A stretch of DNA of 64,000 bases from Trochalopteron elliotii (lineage: Eukaryota; Chordata; Aves; Passeriformes; Leiothrichidae). Of the stretch, positions 1-12,400 are shown one piece after another. The DNA lies in the NCBI GenBank assembly GCA_024734555.1, contig JANPWX010000076.1, forward strand, positions 4,985,422 to 5,049,421, written 5' to 3'. The position numbers and the translations under genes are program-made. Under the pieces are notes generated by a model, which was not told the origin of the DNA, searched no databases, and worked only from the letters and a program-made list of their open reading frames with translations. How positions within the stretch are numbered: position 1 is the first letter of the stretch; every line of letters begins with the position of its first letter.

Positions 1-540
1 GCCCAGGCGGCGTTTCTGCGCCGCTGTTGATTGTTTATCGCTCCGAGGCGGCGCCGAAAATAGGTCAGAAATAATGTCTCGCTCGTCCCCGCCGCGAAGT
101 GTCTGAGGGCCGGCCGTGGTATTAGGAACTGCTGGAGGCGATGGTGCCTTTCCTCTCTTTCCTTTCCTGAGCCATACGGGACCGTCAGAGATTTTGAAAC
201 GGTGGGGGGGGGGGTAATTTTTTTTTTTTTCTTTTTTTAAATGCCGGTTTCTGCGTGCAGTGTGGAAAGTTGCTGGCCGAGCGTTGGGAATAACTCCCAG
301 CTATTTCCTGGTGCGCGGAGGGCGGCACCGGCGGCTCCCGCCCTCCCGGTCGGAGCGGGAACAGCCCGTTCCCCTCGGAAGGCCGGCGGAGCGGGGCAGG
401 GCGCGGGGGGCCGGCGGTGCCGTGCCTGCGGCAGATGCTCCTCACTCACCCCCGTTAACGTCCGTGGGATCTCGTCAGGGTTCAGTTAACCTCGGGGCGC
501 GCTCGGCAGGATTTGCATGATCAGTAAGCGCTCTGGTGGA
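1..540 (+). promoter_or_regulatory. FAM135A: CpG-island promoter and probable non-coding first exon of FAM135A
   Basis: This is the only strongly CpG-rich stretch in the window: many CG dinucleotides between 1 and 125 and again between 330 and 520, dropping abruptly after about 540. It lies upstream of the gene on its coding strand, as expected for a vertebrate CpG-island promoter. The best splice-donor match is GTAAGC at 524, so a first exon ending at 523 is plausible; I could not place a transcription start or a TATA box. If the first bases are transcribed, an 11-codon upstream ORF runs from ATG 74 to TGA 106. The island may extend left of base 1. Open frames of 80-odd codons here are a by-product of GC richness and do not look like proteins. 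Confidence 0.75.
204..238. repeat. Oligo(G) then oligo(T) tract inside the CpG island
   Basis: Eleven consecutive G (204-214) are followed by TAA, thirteen T (218-230), one C and seven T (232-238). These homopolymers split the CpG island into two GC-rich halves. Such tracts are usually length-variable and hard to sequence, so the exact run lengths should be treated with caution. Confidence 0.85.
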
Positions 541-3261
541 AGTAATGTTTCTTTCTTGCATTATTTTAAGTAAAATTTCGAACAGAACCTATTTGAAAGC
601 TTTATTTGGTAATTTCGTGTTGCAAACATACTGCTTGGAAGAGAAGTTGCGTAGCATAGCAGATTTTTAAAAATTGTAATTGGGGGATTTACAATCATGT
701 TGATACTGTAACCAAAGAGGTATTTGTGCTGATGTGTTGAAGCCCACTTCCCCTTTCTCCTGGTTGCAGAGGATTTTGCTGACTGAAAAGTAAACAAGCT
801 ACTGTTTGAGATCTTGTATTTTATCTAGTAGAATGGATATAAATGCCTAATTTGTTTTACTGGGTTTTACTTTGTTTTTTGAGTGGTTCTTTCAACTTGC
901 TTAATGTTTTATAAATAGGGAAAGCCTGAGGTAAAATCCACATGCACCACCTTTTGGTTTGTTGACTGACAGCAAGTAGCAAATGCTGCAGAATCTGTAT
1001 TACTCTGGAAGGGAATGTATTACATTTTCATCCATTAAATAACTCCAACTTAGCATTTTGATTGTGAAGATAAAATTGCTTGGCCCTTGCTAAGGGATAA
1101 ATAGCACAGCCCAAACCTGGTTCAATAAATCTCTGTTTTGCTGGAATGTTGTGGCTTTTTTTACAATGAAAGAATTCTGGATTTGTGCAGAAACAAATTA
1201 GGTACTAAAGCATAGTTTTTATTATTCTGTTCAACAGTTCATTGCCTGTTAGAACCGAATTAATTTGTAGGAAGTGAACAATAATCTGGCTGTATCTTTG
1301 TGAGTACTTTAAATGAGTGAAGCACGGAGTTGTAATCTTGTTCTCTTTCTTCTATATGACTGTACCAGTAGTCACAGCCTGAGTACCTGCATTTGGTATG
1401 TCAGAGCACAGCTATAAATCTTAGTCTGCATTTTCCTTGGGTGGACCAACTTATTTTTCTTTTCCCATCATTCGTTTTTCCCCCTGTAAATGGCATAAGT
1501 CAATTCTTAAGCTTTGCTTTGGTAATTGATAAAAGTCAGAGAATATGAATTTGAACTCATTCTTTGGAGTAGTTTAAATATCCCTTGTGTGAAATGCAAT
1601 CCTACACAACTGGTAAGAGTTGACGGATATGTGAAAATACTGGTTTTGGACTTAAATTAACACTTCATTAATAAAACTGATTTGTTACATTCAATTCAAA
1701 TTATGGTCAATGTGACTGGCCTGGATAAGGTTTGACATGAATACTAATCAGTAATAGTAAAGTGCACACAGCAACCGAAATCTGTCTTCAAAACTGTGAT
1801 TTTGAAAATGTGCCAGACAAACCAACACAGTTGTTGATTCAATTTAATTCTATTGTGATAGAATTTACTTTTGTTTTGAGTTAAGTAAAACCTCAAAAAT
1901 AACACGTTGGGCTCTGTTCAGATTTCAGAAGAGCTAAGCCCTTGCATCTCCTCTGAAGCCCCAATGATAGATGTGACACTGTTACCTGACACTGCAGTAT
2001 TGTGGTTTTAACATTTCCCTTGGCAGCACATGGCTTTCAAAGATCAGTTCCAGGACTCTGGTGCTTTTTTCTCACAAATATAGAATTAGTGAATTCCGTT
2101 CCCTAGCAGGGAGAGATACGAAAACTGAGATCCATTGCTCACTCTGGCATTCCTTGTTGACTGTGCTAGTCAGTTATCTGCTGAGAAAGACACTGACAAG
2201 TTCTAGTGGACTTGGTTGTGGTTTTGATAAACACTCTTTGACAGGATGTTTCTATCAGTATCTCATTCTCACCAGATTACAATCTGGTGTTTTGGTGTGA
2301 CCTTCTCTTGCTGGAGGTGATTAGAGTGGGATATGGATGCCATAGCTATCTGTCTGGCTGGGAAGGTGCATAGGAAAGCAAATCCTGGCAAAGGAGTGAG
2401 GAAGATTACTCTGAGTGTCAGGGTTTTGAACTACTGCAGGTAAAAGTATGGGAGCCCTTTATGAGCTCTGACTCTCGTACTGCTTTTTCCTTGAAGAGAA
2501 CCTGGTTGCCTGCACCAACCTGGGAGGCAGGTACCCCAATGTTTATTAATGTAATGCTGAGAGCATTGATGCCTGTGTCTCTCTCTTGGCCTGGTTGCTG
2601 TCCTGAACAAAATTGAAAGCTAAATGAGTACCAGAGACGGACCTCAGCGTGAGAATCAACAATCAAGGGTTGTGAATGCTTGTTGCTGTTGACCTTGTTT
2701 CAGTGTTTGAAGTTGTTATTGTGATAAAGACCAATGTTTCTCATCCTTGCTTGGTAACTGTTTCATCTTGTACTTCGTGTTTTCTGTCTTGAAGTCTTTT
2801 TGTTCTTTTCCATCTCCCAATCCCTACAGACTCTAGGACAGCCTTGGCAGAATATACTCCCTTGTTAACCAAGGTGGAAGAGTTGCAGTTTTATTGTGCG
2901 AGTTTTCTCCTTCCCCTTTTTCTCTCTATGGAAAAATACAGTCTCACTAGTGCTTTGTTTTCATGACAGGAAAGATGAGTAGCACCTGTGTGTTGACCAG
3001 CTATTGTCCCTTGTTTTGACAGCCTGTTGTCGTGTGTCAGTTGCCTCTGACAGGCCTAAATAAGTATTACTGTGTCAAGTACCAACACATAAATTTCTTT
3101 TGGTTAACTATGAGCATAACCCAGAGTTTCTTGAATTATTAATTATTTAATCTTGCATTCAATATTCCTCCTAATGAACGAGCATGGAAAATGTGGTTTT
3201 TTGTTAATGAAAACTTACTTTGCAGTCTTCAAAAGTTTTATAAATTCCTGTATCCTGGTGA

Positions 3262-3361
3262 TACAGTTCAGTGGTTACAGTGGTAGTGCTGGGTTGACAT
3301 TTGGACTTGATGATCTTTAAAGGTCTCTTCTAACTTTCATGATTCTATTCTATGATTCTGT
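3262..3361 (+). mobile_element. CR1 LINE, 3'-end fragment
   Basis: The sequence reads TTCAGTGGTTACAGTGGTAG, then a GGGTTGAC/TTGGACTTGATGATC block, then AAAGGTCT, and ends in ATTCTATTCTATGATTCTG. This is the characteristic 3' untranslated tail of avian CR1 non-LTR retrotransposons in + orientation. Only about 100 bases remain, the usual extreme 5' truncation. The upstream edge is uncertain. Confidence 0.85.
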
Positions 3362-6334
3362 AAGTCACAATCCTGCTGCTTTAAAACAGGAATGAGATTG
3401 GTTAAATCCACTCAAAAGTCACATTTTTGATCCCTTTGAGCTTGTTACAATTATACTATGCTTCTCAAAAAATATTAGTTCTATGTTTTTCTGCCACAGC
3501 TAGGCAAAGCAGTAAAGTATGTCCTTACATTTTGTAACTATTAATGCACCACGTTTTTTCTTCTTGGCAAGACACGTGATTTTATGTTAGCTACGCATCT
3601 GGTGATTTTGGCCTTCTGTAGCATTTTTCTAAGCACCTTTTCAACACATTAATTCGTTGGATACATGTCATTAAGTATTGTGTGTAGAGAAATAAGTTAC
3701 TGTTGAAGTATGAATATAATTAAATATTTATGCTTTCATTTATAGCAAGAGCAGTTGGTGTTTAGTAATGTGGTGTTGCTGATATTTGTAGAAGTCTGTT
3801 GTACAAACCGTCTTCCTCGAAGAACAATGCATGGAACCTTTGTGGTAACAAGAGTATACAACAAGGAGTATACAAGAAAAAAATCTCAAAGGGAGGAAAT
3901 AAGTTTGCCATAGTTTTGGGTCAGGAAGAAGTCAGGTGAGCAAATTGTGTTTACTTTAAGCAGGAAATTGGTGACAGTATTGTTCTTGGAAAGAACAGAC
4001 AGAGAAATAAGGAACAGAATCAAATCTCACAGAGCTCAACTAACAAGTGGAACAAAAGTTGAAAATGCTAAACCAAATTGAAATGACATCAATTCTATTT
4101 TTTGTTAGATGGTTTCAGTGCTTTTTTTTGTAATGGATTTTCTGTAGACGTTTTGAAATTGGGCACATTTTTGTTGCAAAGAATTCTGAACTTTATATTG
4201 TGCAAGCAATTTCGTTGGAAACAAGATACAAAGTTTCACTTACCAATATTTCTTACTGAAAATAGATTTAAAGTGTCCACATTTCTGAATTGCAAGTCTT
4301 GTGTCAGAAAAAAAAGGAAAACATACAGATTTTGCTACATTTAGCTTTCTAGTGAAAAGTTACAAAATTGTTAGCTCTAATACTATAGAATTATACATAT
4401 ATATACATACATATGTGTTTCCATATGGTTTGCTGAATCTTGTTTGTAAAATAAGTCACAAACTTGTACACACCATACCCCCAAATTAAGAAGAAATCTA
4501 TAGCATTCAACAGTTAATTTTGCAGGAAGCTTTACACTTGACCTCTGACATTTTGAAATAATAAACTGACTTGTTTTCCAGATGCAAGTCTGCTTACTAT
4601 AATCACAACCTCGTTCACGTGCTGTGACCTCATGAATTAATCCCTGTTACTGACAATGCCAAAGATCATTCATCACCTGTTGCATAAAGGATGTTGAGGG
4701 AGAATGCTTTATCATGCTTTCTAGCTATAAAATAAACTGAATTCTCTTTATGCTTTAGATGATTTTTCTTAAGTTAATAAGCAAGTTTCCATTTCAATTT
4801 TCACATTAGAATGGCTTGCAGACATTTTCTGTCTTCTTTCAATTGAAATTTACAAGGAAAATATAGTATTTGGTCTTCTGTAGAAGAAGCTGTATTTTCT
4901 CCCCAGGCTGTCAGTTCCGTTATCACTTGATGATTTTTCTGCATAATAATTGTGTATTTCCATGTAAAAAAAATCAGTCTAGATAGTGTAATTAATGCTC
5001 CTGAGTTTTAGAGGTGGTAGTAGTAGTTGCATCTCTAGTGCTTTTAAGCTTAATTATAATTGCTTGCCTGTGTATTTATATGTGACCAATCTAGCTTTCT
5101 ATAAATGCATATATATATGTTTTTAAAAGATTTTCTGGGTAAATTCTGAGATTACACCAGCTATCAGATAATTCTAGAGCCTGTATTTTCAGGCACCTCT
5201 GAGCTTCAGTCCCTCACAGCACTGAAAAAATCCATATTGAAACATGTCAAGGTATTGAGGGTATTGGAAGTACTGAAACAATAAAGCATAGATAGTAGAA
5301 AACATGTTTTACTGCTTTACATGTAAAACAGCTTAGAGGCAAAAAACCTTGTACTGAGTGAGGTCAATACTAGATCTGAATGTAAAGTCAGGACCTAGAT
5401 CTCCATGTTTGTGGCCATTCTGTCATGCTGGGCTTCTTTTCCTAGTGAATGCCCTTGTTGCTGGGGCAGAAGCTCTGACCCATTGGGGTTTGCCTGCTGT
5501 TAATTTTATTTTGCATGTTCTTAAGAGACAACATGTGGAAGGTGCATTGTATGTCTCTGAAATTGGTTTTTGTGCCAGCTATTAATGTTTGGGCTGAATT
5601 TGAGTCTGTGACTAGAAGCTCTAACAGATGTGTTCCCTGACTTTTGATATAAATGTGAAAAAGCTGATGGAGTCTAGCTAGAATGATGAATTTGCATGGC
5701 CAGTCAGTATAGTTTGCCCTTCTCAGGTAGGAGAGGAAGGAACAACAACCTTTTTGAAAACCAACCAGCCATGCTATCAGCAGAGTAGGGAAAGCCTCTG
5801 ATGACTTTGGTTCCTAGTTGTTGGATTTTTTTTTTCCCTAAATGTTTATGCTATATTTAAGAGGTAGACTTAGGTTTTACTTGTTCTAGTTGTAGCAAAT
5901 TTGAAAGCAGTATGTAAGGGATTTAATGATTACAAAACGCTAGTACAAGAATTTCCAACTAAACATGACAAGTAAATGGTAGGAGAAGAGGAGTGAACAA
6001 AAACTGTTCTGTACAAAACACTGTCAAAATTATTTAAGTGGCATTGGTGATGGTTCAAGCTAATTCAGAAAACAGTTTTCTGATTTGTTTTGATGTAACC
6101 CTTCAAGTCCACCCATTGAAGTTACTAAAGGGGATCATTAGATTTGTTTTGTTTCCAATGTGTTATTTTGGAAACAGAGTCTTGCCATTTTAGGTTGGTG
6201 TCAGTGTTTTTAGCAGTTTCTGACACGTCAGCATTGTTCTGTTACTGAAATGCCACGTGGGGAGCAGGAGGTAAGAGGAGCATGAGGCCTTCAAGCTGCA
6301 ACATAAACAAAAGCAAATCTTGAAACTGAATTGG

Positions 6335-7114
6335 TTAATGCTGCTGTACTTGTATGTTTAATAGGGACTCTTTAGTAAGAGCACTGTAATGAGGAAGGAG
6401 CAATGCCAGTGCTCTATGGGAGGGTGGCACACTGTGGAGCTCAGGTGGTGCAGGCTGTGCTGACAGGGGCAGCTCTGTCACTCTCTTCCTCCGTGACAGG
6501 GAGCAGAAGAGCCCTTCTTCAGCAAAAATTGTGCCTCCTGATACCAAATGTGTCAGTTGGTTACTCTGCAGGCAGAGCATGCTTCTGGGCCTGTTGGGAC
6601 AAAGCTGCTGGAAGCTGCTTGACTTTCCATCCTTCCATGCCTCTTCCTGGGAAGGAGATGGTCTGGGGGGGGGCCAAGGAGGGTTCCCAGGTGAGATGTT
6701 GCCTCCCTGAGAAACCAAACCAGTGACCAGAGAGCAGAACTTGTCCTGTGGAGCAGAGAGGAGGTTAGACTGAGCTGCTGCTTGGGCTCTGGGGTTGTGT
6801 CCTTCCGTGGAAGAAGTGGGGCAGGGGTAGGGCGTTACTGTCCAGCTTTTGAAGTGAATCAAAGAAAGGAATGGGGGGTGAAAATATTGCCTTAGGAATG
6901 GCTGCAAGAAGGGACAGTTTCTTTCCCCCTGCCACTGAGACCTCTTTGCTTTGCTGTGCCCAGGCTGTGGCTTAGGGAGGCTGAGGGGACAACTGGCCAG
7001 GGAGCTGCTGTGCTGTGCTGCCACGCGCTTCCCTTCCCTGTGCTCCATGGCCCTGCTATTTGTGGAGCTGTGCTTTGAAACTGGATAAGGAAGTGATCTG
7101 ATCAAGCCCTGCAA
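6335..7114 (-). other. Unusually long intronic antisense open frame (259 codons), probably not a gene
   Basis: An ATG-initiated frame of 259 codons is open on the minus strand, the longest in the window outside the FAM135A 2.3-kb exon. The translation is rich in Ser, Pro, Leu and Gln with no recognisable domain, signal peptide or membrane segment. It coincides with a GC-richer block (about 6380-7080) where stop codons are rarer, and the + strand also has a 107-codon frame inside it. I see no promoter or splice context. It is listed only because it is an outlier in length; chance or a transcribed non-coding element is more likely than a protein gene. Confidence 0.2.
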
Positions 7115-7450
7115 AAATAGATTATTCTAAAATGGTAACTAATTAATTTTAAAATACTGTTCCATGAGCACTATGTTGGCAGTGTTGAGGGGGCGATGTA
7201 TTGATGCTGTGAAGATGTGAATGAGCACCTGAGGCAGAAAATTCTGAAGGTGTTTCTAGTGTGGAAGATTTCATGTAGTTTCACTGGCAAAGTTGGCTTA
7301 AATTCTTGCTATGCCCTCACTCACCTCTTCAGGGTTGGATGTTAATATAGGCATTCTCTGAGATGGATCAGTGCAGCTGTTTGTGGAACCATGCTATATT
7401 TAAATCAGTGAAATATTGTTTTTAAATTAAAAATGCAAAAAACTAACCAA

Positions 7451-7460
7451 CCCCCCCCCC
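7451..7460. repeat. Oligo(C) run with flanking A/C-rich sequence
   Basis: Ten consecutive C, preceded by AACTAACCAA and followed by AACCACCAAT, inside the first intron. It looks like simple low-complexity sequence; no function is suggested. Confidence 0.85.
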
Positions 7461-7904
7461 AACCACCAATAACTTGCAAAGTAACTTCCAAAATAGCTTT
7501 AAAGGTTTGGTTTGGTGCTGTGGGGCTTTTTGGCTCCCACAACTGCCAGCACAATTGCAGAGATGGCTGTTTGTGGTGTGGGTGCAAGCAAGTTTGCAAG
7601 GGTAGCAAAAGGATATAATTTAAAGACTTTGCTACTGATATATAAGGTGCTGTTTTCTCAGGGTGCTTACTGTCAGCCAGTCTTCTCATAGTGTGCATGC
7701 TAAGAGCTGCTCAGTTTGTTCAAGCTACCATCACAGCTGTCCACCAGTGCTGATCAGTGTTATCTTTACTTGACACTTGTTTCTTCAAACACTTCTTTGC
7801 CTGAGCATTTGTCAATAAAAAAGCACATGCACTGTTCTGTGTACTGTGTTTAGTCCCTTCTCGTCTAAACAGCTAAAAAAATCAGGGAGTGATTACATTT
7901 TATT

Positions 7905-8060
7905 GTTTTGGGTTTTTTTTCTTGGGAGTGGGGAATGTGGGTTGGTTGGATTTATTTGTTTGTGGGGTTTTTGTTTGGTTTTTGTTGTTGTTATTTTGTT
8001 TGTTTGCTTGAGTGTGGCTTTTTTGTTTGGGTTTTGTTAGTTTGTTTGTTTTCTTTTAGG
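7905..8060. repeat. T/G-rich low-complexity tract with (GTTT)-like units
   Basis: About 155 bases made almost entirely of T and G on the + strand, with repeated TTTG/GTTT units (for example TTGTTTGTTTGCTTG near 7997 and TTTGTTTGTTTT near 8040). It behaves as an expanded, degenerate simple repeat. Two overlapping open frames here are Phe/Leu/Val/Cys-rich products of that composition. Confidence 0.75.
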
Positions 8061-8745
8061 TCAGATCTGTTTTGCACCAGGCTTCAGTGCTAGAGAAAAG
8101 TGTGGAATGTTAAGGACAGAGCATTAAAATCTTGTGCTTGACAGGTTTGGGTAGTAGCTAAGTGAACTTAGAAGTTTAGATATGTTTCAGCTTAGTGCTC
8201 TTAGATTTGGAGGTGTACAAGACATAAGCTGCTGGAGGTGCCACATGAGGTTGCACAGAAAAGTATCTCTTCCTCACCTGGTCAGTGTGAAGATAAGGGA
8301 GAATCAAGGGAGCTTAAAGCCTTAGGCCAAATTGACATGTAGGTGTTTGTTTGCTACAATGTGTTTTTGAAAAGCTTTAATGCACATTCTGAAATACTTT
8401 TTATGACTCATTAGGTCATTGCTTGCAATGGCAGTCTGCTGAATTGTCCTTCAACTTTGCGCTTGTATCATTCAACCGGAACTAAATTGCACTTTGTACT
8501 AGAATAATATGGATTTGATTGTAAAATGAATGCTTGTTTTGTGTAGCAGAAAACTTATAGACAGGGTCCTAGAAAGAGGAGTCAGTTGAAGAGAGGGTAG
8601 AGTGTCAGAAAATCATTAACAAAGGAAGATCAAAAGAAGAATATATGACTTTTCTCATGTAGGTATTGAATAAAGGCAATGGACAGATGTTATGAGAAGT
8701 TAAAAACAATGTTTTGTATTTCCAGTTTTTAGGTTTGGTGGTTTG

Positions 8746-8761
8746 TTTTTTTTTTTTTTTT
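8746..8761. repeat. Poly(T) run
   Basis: Sixteen consecutive T about 110 bases upstream of the CR1 fragment that starts near 8872. It is simple sequence; its orientation does not make it the tail of that + strand CR1. Confidence 0.85.
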
Positions 8762-8871
8762 GTGCTGAAGATCAAAGAATTAAACTTTTAACCTAAATTT
8801 ATGTGTTATGATGCTTATCTCGATTTGTTTTGTTAAAATGGTAGGAAGCTGGAAGTCAAACCACAAGGAAA

Positions 8872-9426
8872 CCAGCAGTAGTGTGGCCAGCAGGACCAGG
8901 GCAGTGATTGTCCCTCTGTACTTACCACTGGTGAGGCTGCATCTCGAATCCTGTGTCAAGTTCTGGGCCCTTCAGCTCAGGAAGGACATTGAGGGGCTGG
9001 AGCAAGTCCAGAGAAGGGGAATGGAGCTGGTGAAGGGTCCGGAGCACAAGTCCTTTGGGGAGCTGCGGGTGTTTGTCCTGGAGAAAAGGAGGCTCTGGGA
9101 GGACCTTATCACTCTCTACAACTACCTGTAGCAAGATGGGGATTGGTCTCTTCTCCCAAGTAATAGGTGATAGAATGAGAGGAAGTGGCTTTAAACTGTG
9201 TCAGGGAAAGTTTAGATAGGGAAATTTCTTCACTGAAAGGGTTGTCAAACACTGAAAAAGGGTGCCTTAGGGCAGTGGTGAGATCACCATCCCTGAAAGT
9301 GTTTAAAGAAGTGTGGAGCTGGCTCTTGAGGACATGGTCTAGTGGTGGAGATAGCAGTGTTAGGTTAAGGTTGACCTTGATAATTTTAGGGGTCTTCTCC
9401 AATTTTAATGATTCTGTGATTCTATG
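8872..9426 (+). mobile_element. CR1 LINE fragment, end of ORF2 plus 3' UTR
   Basis: Recognisable CR1 sequence runs from AGTGTGGCCAGCAGGACCAGG near 8879 through CTTATCACTCTCTACAACTACCTG to the 3' end GATTCTGTGATTCTATG. The frame from 8808 to 9131 still reads the end of the CR1 ORF2 protein ([20 protein letters not shown], then [16 protein letters not shown]), followed by a stop. Downstream of that the 3' UTR is diverged. The element lacks the endonuclease and most of the reverse-transcriptase region, so it is a dead, 5'-truncated copy of about 555 bases. Confidence 0.92.
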
Positions 9427-12400
9427 AAAAAAGTGAAGTCAAAGATTATGCTTTTAAAGATGTAGTAGCCATCCCCAAATCAGTGGCCTTTATATTGGGT
9501 TATTAACATTAGGTGTTGAAAAATAAAATAGTTTTTGATACAGTACTCCCGTGTATTTCTGAAGGAACTTATATTTGTTATATTTGTTGTATTTGTAAGG
9601 AAGTCCTGTTAGAGTTACTGTTTTTCTGTGTTGGCTGGTGCAGCCTATCACCACCAATGCTATTACTGTAGGAACTACCAAGGAAGTGGTTTTGTGACCA
9701 CTGATCCTGGATCAGATTTATTATCAGATTATCCCCTAATGTAGCTTCGATCAGGCAGCCAAGCTATCACATTTCTTAAGTTAATAAGAGTATACAGTAT
9801 ATCATTTGCTCTAACTTAATGCTTACTGTGGGAGAAAATACCAGAACTATTTGGCATAAAGCCTTCCAATACAAAATAAAGCTGTCAAATCTAAACTGTA
9901 TTTACTGTCTTGTCAAAGAATGACCTCAGAACAGGTATTGGAACAGTGACTCAACTCTGTAAATTGTGCTGTTTTATTTACAGAGGACAATAATACAGAA
10001 TAATTACCTATTAAAAATAATTTACTGATCTTATATACCATTAGATTTATTTTTCACTTCTCTTGAAACCAAAGGTTTATCTTTTTGAAACCAAGTTTGC
10101 TTGTGGTGGGAGAGAAGTTGCGACTTTTTTTTGGAGACTTTGATTCATAAAATATGGCAGAATAATGACATTAACAGTCATTGCAGACATTTTAATGCCA
10201 AATTCATCCATCCATATGAAAGGTTTTTTTCATTTAATGACATTTTTGGGACACAGAATTCAAAGACAGAGAGCTTCCTTCCTTTGTGTAAGTAGGAAAA
10301 TGAAGTATGTTCTAAGTACGCTTAGACCCTTAATGTTTTATGAAGAACCTATTCCATTGGACAGAATCAAATTATTTTAGTAAGCTTCCCTCTCCTACTT
10401 TATTAATTCTTATGTGATACATCCTTCATAAATTCAGTAGTTTATAAGAAGGTGAATGTATTAGGCTATGCAATTTGGTTTTTTAAGCCAAAATACTACA
10501 GCCTGCAATTTATTGGGGATTTTTTTCCATTTACTGTAAGATCCTTATATGCTTTTTGTGTAAAGTTCCAAAAGACTTTGATTGTTTAGTATAAGCACTT
10601 AATTTTGCTTTTTCCCTTGTAATACTCTTCTGAATAGGTCAGGAAAAGATAGATTGAGAGTTCATTAATGGACAATGATAAGCAAAACAAGTAATTAGTT
10701 CACTGATTTATTTCTACATTTGCAGATGTGTTTCTAGATACATTACTGCTGCTGTAGTTAGAGGTGTTTATTTTCACCAGTGTTGTTGAGGTAGCTCAGC
10801 TTTACTGCTGATTTGCATGGTTCACTCTCCTTGGTTCTTGCCATGAGTGTGTGGAAGCTCATTTTTCTCACTCAGCCAGTGTGTGGGATCAAAGTGGGAC
10901 AAGGTGGTTGGCATAATGTAGTAGCACATACTCTGTGCTGCTATTGTTTAGCATCAAAATGCTCCATTTTACCTATTTCTGACTAAAAAGCAGTCACATT
11001 TGTGCCAGTTATTTCATACCCCTTCAATAATTTTTAAAATGTGGATTTTATTTTTGTGGGAGGTCTTTATAAGAGGCAAATAAAACATTCAGTTTGGTTT
11101 GTTCATGTTCTGTTTCCATTTCTCTGTGCAAATTACTGTTGAAACCATTGCTCAATTCATTTTAATGAGGAAGAGGAGAAGGGATCTCAGAGATGATCCA
11201 GTTTTTTGTTTAGTGTAAATTGGTGGCTGAAGAGAGAAAAAGTTAGTGTCAATACTAGGAGGAAAAACACACAAATCTGTAAACATGGGGTCTGTTTTGC
11301 AGCAGGGGTTTTTGTGGTGGAGGGAGAAGAACACATCGATAAGAAGAAGAGCTTTTAACTGTGCTCTGAGAACTTTTCCTGTTAAACTTTTTAATGAGGA
11401 AGCTTAGAAATAACATGTCATTTGTCAAACAGACAAAGACCAATGCTAGGATAGAAAGGAGTAAGCCTAATAAGTGTTCAAGATGAATTATTGTATCACA
11501 TGTATGATCTATTAATAGGGGAGAAGAAAAGAAATAAATGCAACATCTTAATGACTTCTGTGCTCAGTGGGAATAATCAAGTTGTCAGCTCAAAGTAGTG
11601 AGTATGTTGTTTTTATCAGTGTGCTGCATAGGGTATGAGATACTGGTGCTAAATTTAAAGCAAAAAGTATGAAAACTTGAATTTTAATGCCTGATTAAGT
11701 TGATTGTTTATCTAGCCCATTAAAATGACATAGGTGTCTTGCATTAGCTTTGTTAGAATCAAACCTTGTGGTTGGCTGGGAAGTAGTCTAGGCTTAGAGA
11801 GCCAGGCCTGAAGAAAATTGTAATAGTTGAGTTTTGCCCTGAGCCCATGAAAATTAGGTCGACGTTTAACTATATATGTAGTTGTTTACTTCATATAATT
11901 ATTATAACTGTGAAGCTTAAAAAATTAATTAGGAAATCCTGATGTAAAGCAGTCTGTTCTGAAATATTTTTCTAATGGTGGTCATGCTGTCTTTTTAAAA
12001 TTGAGAATGTGAATTGAATAAGGTATTCTAGATATTTCTGCATAAGGGTTTTGTTTGTTTGTTTGCTTGTTTTAAAACATGATGATTATGCAATCCAAAA
12101 TTCAACTACCATTTCATTTCTACACCCTCACCTTTTTAATTATGGAGAAGCAGGGTTTATTTCTAGTGCTGGGAAGCTCTAGTCTCAACCAGAACACTGT
12201 GATATCGAGTGCTGCACAGCTGTGAAAGGATTTCAAAGGACAGGGGAGTTATGCTTGCAGTAGTCCAGGCTCTCTGCAGGGAATGCAGAGAGAGAGGTGA
12301 AATGATCAAAATAACAGACTGATTCTCTGCAGCACCATGCTGAACTAATACATGCAGTGAATTATGCTTTTTCAGCCTCTTGGTAATTAAAATAAAAGGA

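Noticed and set aside
185..520. Overlapping open frames of 70-86 codons on both strands of the CpG island
   Set aside because: GC-rich sequence has few stops; the products are Pro/Arg/Ala/Gly-rich with no recognisable content.
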